Shown here one piece after another: positions 8,088-15,628 of a DNA stretch of 22,601 nucleotides. The notes below the pieces were generated by a model that searched no databases, had not been told where the DNA came from, and saw nothing but the letters and a program-made list of their open reading frames with translations. How positions within the stretch are numbered: the first letter of the stretch is position 1; every line of letters begins with the position of its first letter. The DNA comes from a virus. The translations under genes were made by a program, and so were the position numbers. Location: the IMG/VR virus record IMGVR_UViG_3300021197_001813, positions 1 to 22,601 of that record. One strand, given 5' to 3'.

Positions 8088-8470
8088 TGATTTGCCGTAT
8101 GCTTTCGCTTCTTGAGAAACTTACCACGATCTTCATGGTCGCGAAACCCCTGCTTTTTTGCTTGGCTGTCGCAATGGTTTCTAACCTTATCGTAATGATC
8201 GCGATACTTCTTTGAGTCTTTATTCAAAAACTCGGCATTAGGGTTGTCTTTTTTGTACTGACGATACTCTGCATTAGTCTCAAATGACTTCTTAGTTTGA
8301 CAGCCAAAAGATAATTTTTTATCAAACACTGCTCCAATTGTTTTTACCGGAGACACAAGGCGCACTGCAGGTTTTCCACATGCGCATTGAATAGAATCTA
8401 TTTGTGAAAGAGGCACAAACACTTCGCTCTTGCCACAGTCTCCAGTACATCTGATGTCATATAAAGGCAT
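8084..8470 (-). CDS. FmdB-like zinc-ribbon protein
   Basis: The product has 128 residues beginning MPLYDIRCTGDCGK, with a second pair at QCACGK. Cys8, Cys12, Cys29 and Cys31 would form a small zinc ribbon like those of FmdB-type proteins, which start MPxYxYxC. The remainder is lysine-rich and charged, with two further Cys residues and a basic C-terminus (FLKKRKHTANH), suggesting contact with nucleic acid or a virion partner. It overlaps the portal stop by one base (TAATG), so translation is coupled to the portal. Zinc-ribbon proteins of this kind occur near phage portals, but their job is not established to my knowledge. Confidence 0.7.
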   Translation of the reverse strand: MPLYDIRCTGDCGKSEVFVPLSQIDSIQCACGKPAVRLVSPVKTIGAVFDKKLSFGCQTKKSFETNAEYRQYKKDNPNAEFLNKDSKKYRDHYDKVRNHCDSQAKKQGFRDHEDRGKFLKKRKHTANH

Positions 8471-10269
8471 TATATCCCCAAAATTCCACGTAACTCATTA
8501 GGCAACTTGCTGCCGGGACCACCAGCCTCTGAAGGAGCGGACGGGGGCTCCAGACCTGGAGGCATCCCCCCAGTAGCAATCGTGTCCGGTGACGGCTCTG
8601 CGGCTGCTGACGATGGCGGAGCTTGCTGCACCTGCTGCATCTGGGCGGCCATTTCTGACTGCTTCTGCTGCATTTCTTCTTCCGAAATCGTAAGGTCTTT
8701 CATATTTAATAAATCTAAAAGCTTAGACACTAGCCTGTTTTTATCTACATTTGGAGCCTGCATCAGAACTGGCAAAAATGACTGAATACTCCTAAGCTGC
8801 GCCAGCTTGTTATTTTCTGCTGGACTGTACGCAATGGCCTCATAGTCATAATCATACCCCCCTGCTTCTGCTGAACCGATGTTTTCTCGGCTAATAACAA
8901 CAGGCTCTCGAGAATCAGCAACACGAGCTGCAATCTGACTTGTTGGCTCTAAAAACTCCTCAAACAAAGCAATTGTATTGATTGCTAGTTGAGCAATTAC
9001 GTCATTGACTGCCTTGATTCTTCTTCCATTTCGAGTCCTTGTGGCAGAGTCTGCGAGTGCAACCTCTGTTGCAACGTCAGTAACACCGACGACACCACGA
9101 CTATATTGCGGAACGCCCAAAACAAACTCAATGACCTGCTGCGCCCTAGCCCGCATTTTGTCAAAGCTTGGGGTAAGCCCAGGCTGCGGTGTCGCGCCAA
9201 AAAGGTCCCTTAAAGGCACGTCGGCCTTGCCGTGGACATCAACTACCGATCCAGGCTCTGCGGCATCTCTAATGGCCGTTTTAACCTGCTCTGGATTATC
9301 GACCAGACCGCTTTGAATAAGAGTAACAGGAATTGACGACTGTGCATGCCAGAGCTCCAGTGTGTCCAGCTCATTTAGTCGCTGCTGCAAGCTAGAAATA
9401 AGCGCAATATCAGAAAGGCCACCAAGGTCTTTCATGTTCTCATTAAACTGTAGCATTACAAAGGGGTTATCGCAGTACGTATACGGCAAGTCCCCTTCAA
9501 ACAAAGGCTCATCAACACCGTCCATAATATGATAATACTTTTTGTTTTCAAAATCGTAAAACTCGTAAACGGTTGCCCAGTTATACACGTCTCTAGACGC
9601 ATTGTTCACCATGCTCCCGCCGCCACCATAGCCCTTCAACCAACTTGGGTATCCACCAAAGCTAACGTCTTTTGAGGCCTTTTTCGGGTAGTAACCGCCC
9701 TTCCGGCCCGGCTTTCTTACTCGACTCTGAAACTCTGATTTAGTAATTACAGTAACTTCAACCAGATACCGAATATCTTCCCATCGGGTGGAGGACATAT
9801 CAAAAAAGATGTGCCTAGGGTCAACGACCATATACTCCACTGTTTCTCGCTTAAAGTTCCAAACAGATTTAATAAACCCGCGACCACAGATGGCTGTTCC
9901 AATAGATAGCCGCCAAAGGTCCGCATGAAGCTTTTGCCTATAAAATACATCGTTAATTAAAGCCTCTCGAACCATAGCTGATTCTGTGTTCTTTTTTCGT
10001 CGAGCACTAACGGTAACTTTAGGATTTGTAGGACAAATGTTTGCTACCATTGTGTCAATGTATGCATACGGATAGTTTGTCTCGAAGTTTACGTTATCGT
10101 CATCAATTCCAGTCTCTGCCGTGAACGCTCCGGTCGGGGCATCATAGGCATTATTCCAATACTCTCCTAAGTACCATCGCCTCCAAGAGTCCCATCTCTG
10201 ACGCTCAGATCCCGCTTTCGCTTGATGCGTTTTTACAATCCCCTGAATCTGTTCATGCGTTAGGCCCAT
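8470..10269 (-). CDS. Portal protein
   Basis: The product has 599 residues, within the usual range for portals of short-tailed phages. The N-terminal part (RQRWDSWRRWYLGEYWNNAY) and the segment VDPRHIFFDMSSTRWEDIRY are typical of portal wing and stem regions. A helix-rich segment follows around residues 290-440 (LISSLQQRLNELDTLELWHA). The C-terminal 80 residues are Gln/Pro/Ala-rich and probably flexible. The portal forms the dodecameric ring through which terminase packages DNA. It lies downstream of terminase and upstream of scaffold and coat, the expected order. The ATG abuts the stop of the preceding small gene. Confidence 0.8.
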   Translation of the reverse strand: MGLTHEQIQGIVKTHQAKAGSERQRWDSWRRWYLGEYWNNAYDAPTGAFTAETGIDDDNVNFETNYPYAYIDTMVANICPTNPKVTVSARRKKNTESAMVREALINDVFYRQKLHADLWRLSIGTAICGRGFIKSVWNFKRETVEYMVVDPRHIFFDMSSTRWEDIRYLVEVTVITKSEFQSRVRKPGRKGGYYPKKASKDVSFGGYPSWLKGYGGGGSMVNNASRDVYNWATVYEFYDFENKKYYHIMDGVDEPLFEGDLPYTYCDNPFVMLQFNENMKDLGGLSDIALISSLQQRLNELDTLELWHAQSSIPVTLIQSGLVDNPEQVKTAIRDAAEPGSVVDVHGKADVPLRDLFGATPQPGLTPSFDKMRARAQQVIEFVLGVPQYSRGVVGVTDVATEVALADSATRTRNGRRIKAVNDVIAQLAINTIALFEEFLEPTSQIAARVADSREPVVISRENIGSAEAGGYDYDYEAIAYSPAENNKLAQLRSIQSFLPVLMQAPNVDKNRLVSKLLDLLNMKDLTISEEEMQQKQSEMAAQMQQVQQAPPSSAAAEPSPDTIATGGMPPGLEPPSAPSEAGGPGSKLPNELRGILGI

Positions 10270-10536
10270 TTAATCATTCCCCTGCTTTGCTATCTTGCCC
10301 ATATTCAATGCAAACTGAGCCTGCTTTTCTGTCTCTTCATTAAACTTGTCTTTGTTTGCAAGAACATGTTTTGCATAGGCTTGAGCGTTGCCTGTACCAT
10401 CTTTTTTGGTAAAACCAGCGCGTTTGGCCTTGGCGGTAAACTCGCCCTTTGTGCCCTTTCTCTCCATCCCCTTGTTTGCTTTTTTAAGGAAATAGTTTTT
10501 AGCAATGCCTTCGCGCGTGGCTTTAATTTTATCCAT
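10270..10536 (-). CDS. Small basic protein, viral FTxxAKRAG…YAKHVLANK type
   Basis: The product has 88 residues and is rich in Lys. The N-terminus MDKIKATREGIAKNYFLKKA resembles those of the next two upstream genes. The rest, GEFTAKAKRAGFTKKDG then AYAKHVLANKDKFNEETEKQ and AQFALNMGK, fits a short motif I associate with small basic proteins of several DNA viruses (G-x-F-T-x-x-A-K-R-x-G, V-L-A-N-x-x-K/R-Y/F, A-x-F-A-x-N). I know no function for it and cannot confirm the match here. A DNA-binding or virion role is an inference from charge and location between terminase and portal. Confidence 0.7.
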   Translation of the reverse strand: MDKIKATREGIAKNYFLKKANKGMERKGTKGEFTAKAKRAGFTKKDGTGNAQAYAKHVLANKDKFNEETEKQAQFALNMGKIAKQGND

Positions 10537-10538
10537 GA

Positions 10539-10694
10539 CTATTTGTCACTCTTCTTTTTCGACCTACTAATAGTACTGTCTTGATGATCGTAGGCTTTAT
10601 CGTCACCCTTGTCGCCTTTCTTGTCTTTCTTTTTAGACTTTTTGGCGTAGTAGTTCTTTACGATCTCCATTCGCTTGCTTCTCATCTTATCCAT
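10539..10694 (-). CDS. Very small lysine-rich protein of the MDK group
   Basis: The product has 51 residues starting MDKMRSKRMEIVKNYYAKKS and is then almost all Lys, Asp and Ser (KKKDKKGDKGDDKAYDHQDS). A longer frame reaches 10766 but runs into the upstream gene. The ATG at 10694 has GGAG six bases upstream and starts one base after the preceding stop, so I prefer it. The N-terminus matches those of its two neighbours. The tail is likely disordered. No family is recognised; a DNA-binding or internal virion role is a guess. Confidence 0.65.
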   Translation of the reverse strand: MDKMRSKRMEIVKNYYAKKSKKKDKKGDKGDDKAYDHQDSTISRSKKKSDK

Positions 10695-10695
10695 T

Positions 10696-11319
10696 TTATT
10701 CTCCGCCAGATTCACGGTATGGTTTATTTGGATTAGCTCTGCTGAACTCTCTTGCTCGACGAGCAAACGGGGTCAGTTCATATACGTCTTTAGATAAGTC
10801 TTGTAAATCTCGAAGGTACTTATATTCAGAAACAACATCATCTTGCGCTTGAACAGTATCTTTATTTTCCAGAACCTTTGGATACATTCCCCTTTCTTTC
10901 ATAAACTTCAAGGATTCCTCAGTCTTACGCAATGCTTTTTCTGCGGCGACTCGAAATTCGTCAGAAAGCTTCATGGCCCCTTGTTGTTCCAGCTCCAAAA
11001 GCTTGCGATAAATGCCTCCTCCTGGACCGAATTCTGGTTCAAACTCTCCTAATCCATATGGATGCAAGTCCTCTCTAAATCTCTTGTCCGTCATGTCTAA
11101 ATTCTCTTCAGCCTTGTCTATTTTTCTGAGGCGAGAATCTACAGATTCTGAAAACGACTCCCCTCCGACAGGAGACGAAGCGACCTTCACATCTCCTATA
11201 GAAACTGACCCTGGAAGATCTTCAGTGCTTCCGCCAGCCGCCTCAAATTCTTCTACGTCATCGTATTTTCCGGAAAGCTTTTTAGCAAGCTCCGTTCGTT
11301 TTTTCTTCAGCTTATCCAT
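10696..11319 (-). CDS. Unknown protein of the MDK group, helical and charged
   Basis: The product has 207 residues starting MDKLKKKRTELAKKLSGKYD. An ATG six codons further upstream (11337) is possible. The 11319 start has GGAG seven bases before it, one base after the previous stop, and gives the same MDK beginning as two downstream genes, so I chose it. Residues about 60-120 are charged and helical. A segment FGPGGGIYRKLLELEQQGAM is the most distinctive part, and the C-terminus (LTPFARRAREFSRANPNKPY) is basic. No motif points to an enzyme. Its position between terminase and portal suggests a head or packaging role. Confidence 0.7.
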   Translation of the reverse strand: MDKLKKKRTELAKKLSGKYDDVEEFEAAGGSTEDLPGSVSIGDVKVASSPVGGESFSESVDSRLRKIDKAEENLDMTDKRFREDLHPYGLGEFEPEFGPGGGIYRKLLELEQQGAMKLSDEFRVAAEKALRKTEESLKFMKERGMYPKVLENKDTVQAQDDVVSEYKYLRDLQDLSKDVYELTPFARRAREFSRANPNKPYRESGGE

Positions 11320-11320
11320 T

Positions 11321-11512
11321 TCATGCTCCAGATTCATTCATAGACGTAAACATTTCAATCATTTGGTCATCGACCTGCTCAACAGGAACACCAAAGTGTG
11401 CTGCTGCGGCACTTCTTTGATTTTTTTTGCGAAGAACATCTCCCGTCACTTTGGCAGTAAGCTGCCGCAAGCCCTGTGGAGACCCGTCAAACCCAAGCTT
11501 GTCTTCTTCCAT
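11321..11512 (-). CDS. Small unknown protein downstream of terminase
   Basis: The product has 63 residues and includes LRQLTAKVTGDVLRKKNQRS and AAAAHFGVPVEQVDDQMIEM. The second part could form a small helix-turn-helix (AAAHFGVPVEQV). The start overlaps the terminase stop by one base (TAATG), so it is translated with terminase. No family is recognised. A role linked to terminase or portal is only suggested by position. Confidence 0.65.
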   Translation of the reverse strand: MEEDKLGFDGSPQGLRQLTAKVTGDVLRKKNQRSAAAAHFGVPVEQVDDQMIEMFTSMNESGA

Positions 11513-13209
11513 TACTTCCTCCGTCTAACGGAACGGTAGCGCAATTTACCGCGCTTCTTGCCGCTAGAACCGTCAGCCTTTCTATACGCCTGTAACTGGT
11601 TCCAAGTCAAATCCTTAAATAAAACAACATTTCCCTCGCTGCCTTTGCTGATTGAGCCTTTGGGGCGTTGCGGCACCCTTCTTGCGCCAACAACCGCCAA
11701 CTGTAGGGCAGAAATCTTATCCCAGTGATGACGCTCACGTCTCTTTGGGCCTACAGAGCCACGCAGCATCTCCGAAACTACTGACGCTTCTGTTCTTTTG
11801 TCGTGCCGATATGACGATAGTTGACCAAATGTGTCCTCGTCATTTAGCACGAGCTCGTCAAGTAGCGCATCTTGCAGCCATCCGATCATCTCTTCCAGCT
11901 TTTTGGAGGTACTTGTGAGCCCTGCTTTGTAGGGCTTCTCGTAGTATAAGTTTTTGTAGTCTGCCTGTTTAGCGAGTGCAATGGTTGCGGCACCGACTCC
12001 GTTTGACTCGATGACGACGAGTGCTCGGTTATATTTCTCTGCGGCCTCGAGGAGCTTTTGAGTGAAGAGGATGGGCTCGGTGTGGTCTGCATAGCAAGCA
12101 ACTTGTGTCCACTCCCCTTCATATACTTTAACCACTTGGAAAGACGCATGGTCTCGTGCTGCGTGCCCTGCTGGGTCCACTCCGATGACATAAATTGCTC
12201 CCTCTTCAGGTGGCTCATACTCCATGTATGAAGGAGACCACTTCTCCATCTTTCTACTTCTGTGCCTCTCAAGCAAGCCTTCATTAAAAATTGCTCTGTG
12301 GTTGGAGATCCAACAAGAGGTGTCGTCAAACGGATAGAACACTCTAAACAATGCAGGGTCTCTACGGATTTGTGCGTCTGTGTTCATCATAAAGCGCCTA
12401 AATGCAAGATTTTCTTTTGTCAGGCCCTCTTCTCCGTACTTCTCAATCAGCCTAAGCTCTTCTAAGGTGAGCTTTTCATCTTTGCCCCACGCTCTTCGGT
12501 TTAGTTTACCGTCCCAAAACGGAAAAAAAGCGTACACCCATCGGCCACTACCAGCCCTTGCGTCGTTGCATTGGTCGTGCCACCAGTCTCCCGCATGCAA
12601 AGGGGTGGACTCCAGCACCATTAACGAGTGGTTTCTGTTAATCATTGACGGATAAATCAATGAAAACTGACCCTCGGGGTCCGACCAAAACGGAAGTTCC
12701 GATCCATGAAACGAATCGGGTGATTGACCAATACCTACACTGCCAGACTCACCTGACAAAACGCGCATCTTACCACCTCTGCTGGGGTCGAAAGATAGCT
12801 GGCGCACTTCTCGCGTGACAGCCGTGGATGTACGCAACTGCTCAGGCCACCGAGCATGCGTAAAGTGAACTCTCCGATGAAGATACTCTGCGCGATCCCT
12901 TGTGTCCGCAATACATACGTGGTCCATGCCTGGTGTGTATGCTGTCTTGGCATAGGCACACAGCTCCGCGGTCAAAGATTTTCCAGCCTGACGATAGCCC
13001 AAAAGGACTAACCACTTTGTCTGACCATCTGCAGTCTTTGGGGGATCAGAATAATACGACAAAAGCGTAGACTGAAGCCTGTCTGTGATTTTATACGGGT
13101 CAAAATTTACCGCACGACCCGTGGACTGGTCCTGTATCTGCCCGTATGCCCTAAGCATCGCGCTCGGAGTTGGGTTTACTTTAGGCTTATTCGTTGACCG
13201 CTTCGGCAT
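11512..13209 (-). CDS. terL: Terminase large subunit (packaging ATPase and nuclease)
   Basis: The product has 565 residues with both expected domains. The N-terminal ATPase has a Walker A motif GYRQAGKS at 71-78 and a candidate Walker B-like stretch ending near Glu171 (HGSELPFWSD). The C-terminal RNase H-like nuclease has the acidic residues expected: Asp345 in YVIGVDPAG, Glu401 in LVVIESNGVGAA, and Asp498 in RHHWDKISALQ. The last 50 residues are very basic (GKKRGKLRYRSVRRRK). It docks on the portal and pumps DNA into the prohead. The start at 13209 has GAGGCGG upstream and overlaps the end of the previous gene by 23 bases. Confidence 0.93.
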   Translation of the reverse strand: MPKRSTNKPKVNPTPSAMLRAYGQIQDQSTGRAVNFDPYKITDRLQSTLLSYYSDPPKTADGQTKWLVLLGYRQAGKSLTAELCAYAKTAYTPGMDHVCIADTRDRAEYLHRRVHFTHARWPEQLRTSTAVTREVRQLSFDPSRGGKMRVLSGESGSVGIGQSPDSFHGSELPFWSDPEGQFSLIYPSMINRNHSLMVLESTPLHAGDWWHDQCNDARAGSGRWVYAFFPFWDGKLNRRAWGKDEKLTLEELRLIEKYGEEGLTKENLAFRRFMMNTDAQIRRDPALFRVFYPFDDTSCWISNHRAIFNEGLLERHRSRKMEKWSPSYMEYEPPEEGAIYVIGVDPAGHAARDHASFQVVKVYEGEWTQVACYADHTEPILFTQKLLEAAEKYNRALVVIESNGVGAATIALAKQADYKNLYYEKPYKAGLTSTSKKLEEMIGWLQDALLDELVLNDEDTFGQLSSYRHDKRTEASVVSEMLRGSVGPKRRERHHWDKISALQLAVVGARRVPQRPKGSISKGSEGNVVLFKDLTWNQLQAYRKADGSSGKKRGKLRYRSVRRRK

Positions 13210-13555
13210 ATTCCGCCTCTATAGTTGTATATGAGGCCGAAACCTCGTCGTCCTGAACAGTGGTTAAGGCATCAAGCAGCTCTACGTATGTCTCTCCAGA
13301 GTTCATCGCTGAAGCTTCTTTTGCTGAAAAAGATGCAAGCATAACTTCCGCCCATCTTACTGCCGCATCTGCAGCAACAGGAGGGATATTTCCGCACAAA
13401 ACCTGAACCATTACCTTTTGGGAGAACGAAATGACATCCTCATACGTTTCTATCGACACATTGCTAAATACTATGGCCATTTTGTTCCGAGCTTCCTCTG
13501 GAACACGCTCCAACCACTCAATATACTCGTCTGGTTCAAATTTACTGCGTCCCAT
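13187..13555 (-). CDS. Small acidic protein upstream of terminase, candidate small terminase
   Basis: The product has 122 residues and is mostly helical and acidic. Segments are FEPDEYIEWLERVPEEARNK, SFSQKVMVQVLCGNIPPVAA and AAVRWAEVMLASFSAKEASA. The central part has the look of a small oligomerising helical domain. The gene overlaps the large terminase gene by 23 bases, the usual place for the small terminase subunit, but I see no clear DNA-binding motif. The ATG shares its last base with the stop of the previous gene (TAATG). The small terminase call is positional only. Confidence 0.6.
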   Translation of the reverse strand: MGRSKFEPDEYIEWLERVPEEARNKMAIVFSNVSIETYEDVISFSQKVMVQVLCGNIPPVAADAAVRWAEVMLASFSAKEASAMNSGETYVELLDALTTVQDDEVSASYTTIEAEYAEAVNE

Positions 13556-14031
13556 TAGTCATCCTCGTAAAATGATTTGATAGCAGGAACCTTCGATGGC
13601 CCATCGAGATCCATCAACTTGCCTGCTTTTGCCATCTTTCTGGCCGCGCCTGCAGGGCCTCGGCTAGAATAATCCCTACTTCCAAGGGCAATACGGGCTT
13701 GCTCTCCCTGCTTCTGCATCGCCCTTTTCTCTGCTGCTCTAGTTGCCGCATCCATGCCATATGGACTGCCTTTTACTTCGCCCGCCTTGTATCTGCTCAT
13801 AAAGCCTGCAGGGATATCCTTAATGGCATTACCAAAAACACTAGAGTCATTGTAATTTTTCTTTACAGGACGAGAACGCTGCTGCCGAACCGGCTTGTTT
13901 TGACGATCTCTTTTATTGTACTCTTGGATTTGCTCACGCTGCGCGTCACTTGGCTTGCCAGCAATCCTCATGATGTTTTTTGTGGTCTCTCCCACACCCA
14001 AAATGTTTCTTAAGATATCAAGAACTGCCAT
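13555..14031 (-). CDS. Unknown basic protein in the packaging cluster
   Basis: The product has 158 residues. It starts MAVLDILRNILGVGETTKNI, followed by a very basic Gln/Arg-rich stretch (NKRDRQNKPVRQQRSRPVKK) around residues 40-60. Its second half contains ATRAAEKRAMQKQGEQARIA and a Gly/Arg segment YSSRGPAGAARKMAKAGK. It has no Cys residue and no membrane segment. Composition suggests nucleic acid contact. Ribosome site GAGGTGA lies over the end of the upstream gene. No family is recognised; it could be a head-internal or packaging accessory protein. Confidence 0.7.
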   Translation of the reverse strand: MAVLDILRNILGVGETTKNIMRIAGKPSDAQREQIQEYNKRDRQNKPVRQQRSRPVKKNYNDSSVFGNAIKDIPAGFMSRYKAGEVKGSPYGMDAATRAAEKRAMQKQGEQARIALGSRDYSSRGPAGAARKMAKAGKLMDLDGPSKVPAIKSFYEDD

Positions 14032-14034
14032 AAA

Positions 14035-14835
14035 TCACCTCGGCTCACAGATAATAACATGTTTATGTATCGGCCTGTGCTCAATACGCTTGGGAGTCAT
14101 ACTCGATTCTACACCATATTTAAATACAATAGACTGCATTGCCTTGTCTACGTCCCTTTTCTTTAGGCCCAGGGGGTTATTCTGAATGTCCTTCATGAAT
14201 CTAGACCTCATCTCTCGAGACTCACCCTGTAACGCTATGTTTGTAATCCCTGACCAGTCTAAATTCATTGCCCAAAGCTTGAATCTAGGTATAGACATCA
14301 GCTTTTTCGCGCCCGATTGCATGTGCGACAAGACTGCACGCTCGTTAATGCCGCAAATTTTAGAAATCTCCCATATTGTTAAGCCGCAACAGAAAGATAT
14401 TAATGTAGATACATCATGCCCATACCACTCTGGGTTCTCCCTCTTATAGGGGAAACAAAAAGGTACCGCATTAGCCAGTTCCCATGGCTCCGGAACGTGA
14501 ACCCCGAACATAACCTCTACCTCCTCAGGCCAATATGATGGCGCTCGGAGAGCTCTTGGAGAAGAAAGCCAGTACTTTGTATGCTCCGTGCCCTCAATCC
14601 AACGCCACAATGACTCACTAGGAGGGGAACGATGGCCGATATACCTCCAATGATATTCCTCACTGTAGTGCTCAGATAAAGTCACCAACAACTTGCGGCC
14701 ATTGCCCGGAATATCTACCTCTTTATATCCACCCTTTTCATGCAAAAGTATGTGCCACAACGGATCTAAAGTGCGCTCCCTCAATTTATTCGGGGTGGCC
14801 ATTGAACCAAGACATCTGCCTGTATCGTAAAACAT
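14035..14835 (-). CDS. Helix-turn-helix protein leading the late cluster
   Basis: The product has 266 residues from ATG 14835; an in-frame ATG at 14802 (MATPNKLRER) is an alternative, and neither has a clear ribosome site. Residues about 150-180 (LTIWEISKICGINERAVLSH) have the spacing of a helix-turn-helix, like sigma region 4 or small terminase DNA-binding domains. The N-terminal half is Trp- and Tyr-rich (HYSEEYHWRYIGHRSPPSES). It is the first gene of the minus-strand cluster, so it could be the small terminase subunit or a late transcription regulator. I cannot decide between them. Cys149, Cys150 and Cys161 lie in the same region. Confidence 0.7.
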   Translation of the reverse strand: MFYDTGRCLGSMATPNKLRERTLDPLWHILLHEKGGYKEVDIPGNGRKLLVTLSEHYSEEYHWRYIGHRSPPSESLWRWIEGTEHTKYWLSSPRALRAPSYWPEEVEVMFGVHVPEPWELANAVPFCFPYKRENPEWYGHDVSTLISFCCGLTIWEISKICGINERAVLSHMQSGAKKLMSIPRFKLWAMNLDWSGITNIALQGESREMRSRFMKDIQNNPLGLKKRDVDKAMQSIVFKYGVESSMTPKRIEHRPIHKHVIICEPR

Positions 14836-15142
14836 GGTGCGAATCTAGCTCAATTGTTGGGTTTTGTAAATATTGTATTTTTGAAAAATGGGTCTCGGGT
14901 TTGAGAGGGGGTACTTTATTATAATGGTGTGATGGTGAAGGGGGGAAGCCCCCAAATCGCATGGGGTCCTGGCGGAGGTCTGTCGGATTTTTACAGGTGC
15001 CTGATTTGGGTGGGGTTTTGGCGCTCTCTTTTGACGCGATCCTTGGAAGGAAAAAGAAAAGAAAAGGGACGACATACAGCGAATAGGGGTTGCAATACCT
15101 AACATAAAAGACTAAGGTGTATATACAAACAAGGAGGGCCCA
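14836..15142 (+). promoter_or_regulatory. Divergent intergenic region between late and early arms
   Basis: These 307 bases separate the two transcription directions. An 8-base palindrome ATTATAAT (14918-14925) puts a TATAAT box on both strands. On the minus strand it lies about 83 bases before the 14835 start, but no good -35 accompanies it. For the early arm, TTGCAA (15090-15095) is followed after 17 bases by the weak box TAAGGT (15113-15118). A purine-rich tract lies at 15044-15069. A short GGGGG/CCCCC inverted repeat at 14941-14953 has no T-run. I see no convincing gene here. Confidence 0.5.
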
Positions 15143-15628
15143 GTGTCCATAATTATAAATGACTGTCTCGTGTGGGGCGCTTTGCTTTACATCGTAGTCG
15201 TTTACTGTTTAGCCTTCGAGGCTGTTAACTTTGCAAGGAGAAAGAAGATGAGTAAGTACGAAATACCGAGTCCAATGGTCGCCCCATGGGGGACCCTAGA
15301 CAACCAAGGAATAGACAAACTGATAGCGGGTGGGGTGTGGCCCGGGAAGCCGTTTGTCGGAATGCGTCTAATTAATGGCGCGATAGTGCACGCAAGTGCA
15401 CAGCGGCGTGGCGACAACGACAAGGATCATATTGTGCTGTGCCATTGGGAAACCGAGCCCTATACACCTTGGGTTGTTTGGGCCTACAGCCTAAATACAC
15501 CGGGACACGCTGTATCCGGCGTGTACTGCAAGACTAAATCGGAAGCTATCCACGCTTTCCATAGCAGACTAGCCAACACCGCCCCGCCGGGCTGGGCATA
15601 TCTTCCCGGAAACAAGGAGGTGCTGTAA
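15143..15628 (+). CDS. Unknown protein with membrane anchor, two in-frame starts
   Basis: The full form (161 residues) starts with GTG at 15143 behind a near-perfect AAGGAGGG. It has one N-terminal membrane segment (VWGALLYIVVVYCLAFEAV) followed by basic residues (ARRKK). A second in-frame ATG at 15248 has AAGGAG seven bases upstream and would give a soluble 126-residue form starting MSKYEIPSPM. The soluble part includes GVWPGKPFVGMRLINGAIVH and KDHIVLCHWETEPYTPWVVW and is not recognised. It is the first gene of operon A and overlaps the next gene by one base (TAATG). Confidence 0.7.
   Translation: MSIIINDCLVWGALLYIVVVYCLAFEAVNFARRKKMSKYEIPSPMVAPWGTLDNQGIDKLIAGGVWPGKPFVGMRLINGAIVHASAQRRGDNDKDHIVLCHWETEPYTPWVVWAYSLNTPGHAVSGVYCKTKSEAIHAFHSRLANTAPPGWAYLPGNKEVL

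Noticed and set aside
11012-11539. 175-codon plus-strand frame opposite the genes after terminase
   Set aside because: It lies antisense to two genes with good coupling and ribosome sites and has no recognisable motif.
14941-14953. GGGGG/CCCCC hairpin as a terminator
   Set aside because: Stem of five with a three-base loop and no T-run on either strand.
14845-15105. 86-codon minus-strand gene in the divergent intergenic region
   Set aside because: Low-complexity, Pro/His/Ser-rich translation, no ribosome site, and it would cover the promoter region.
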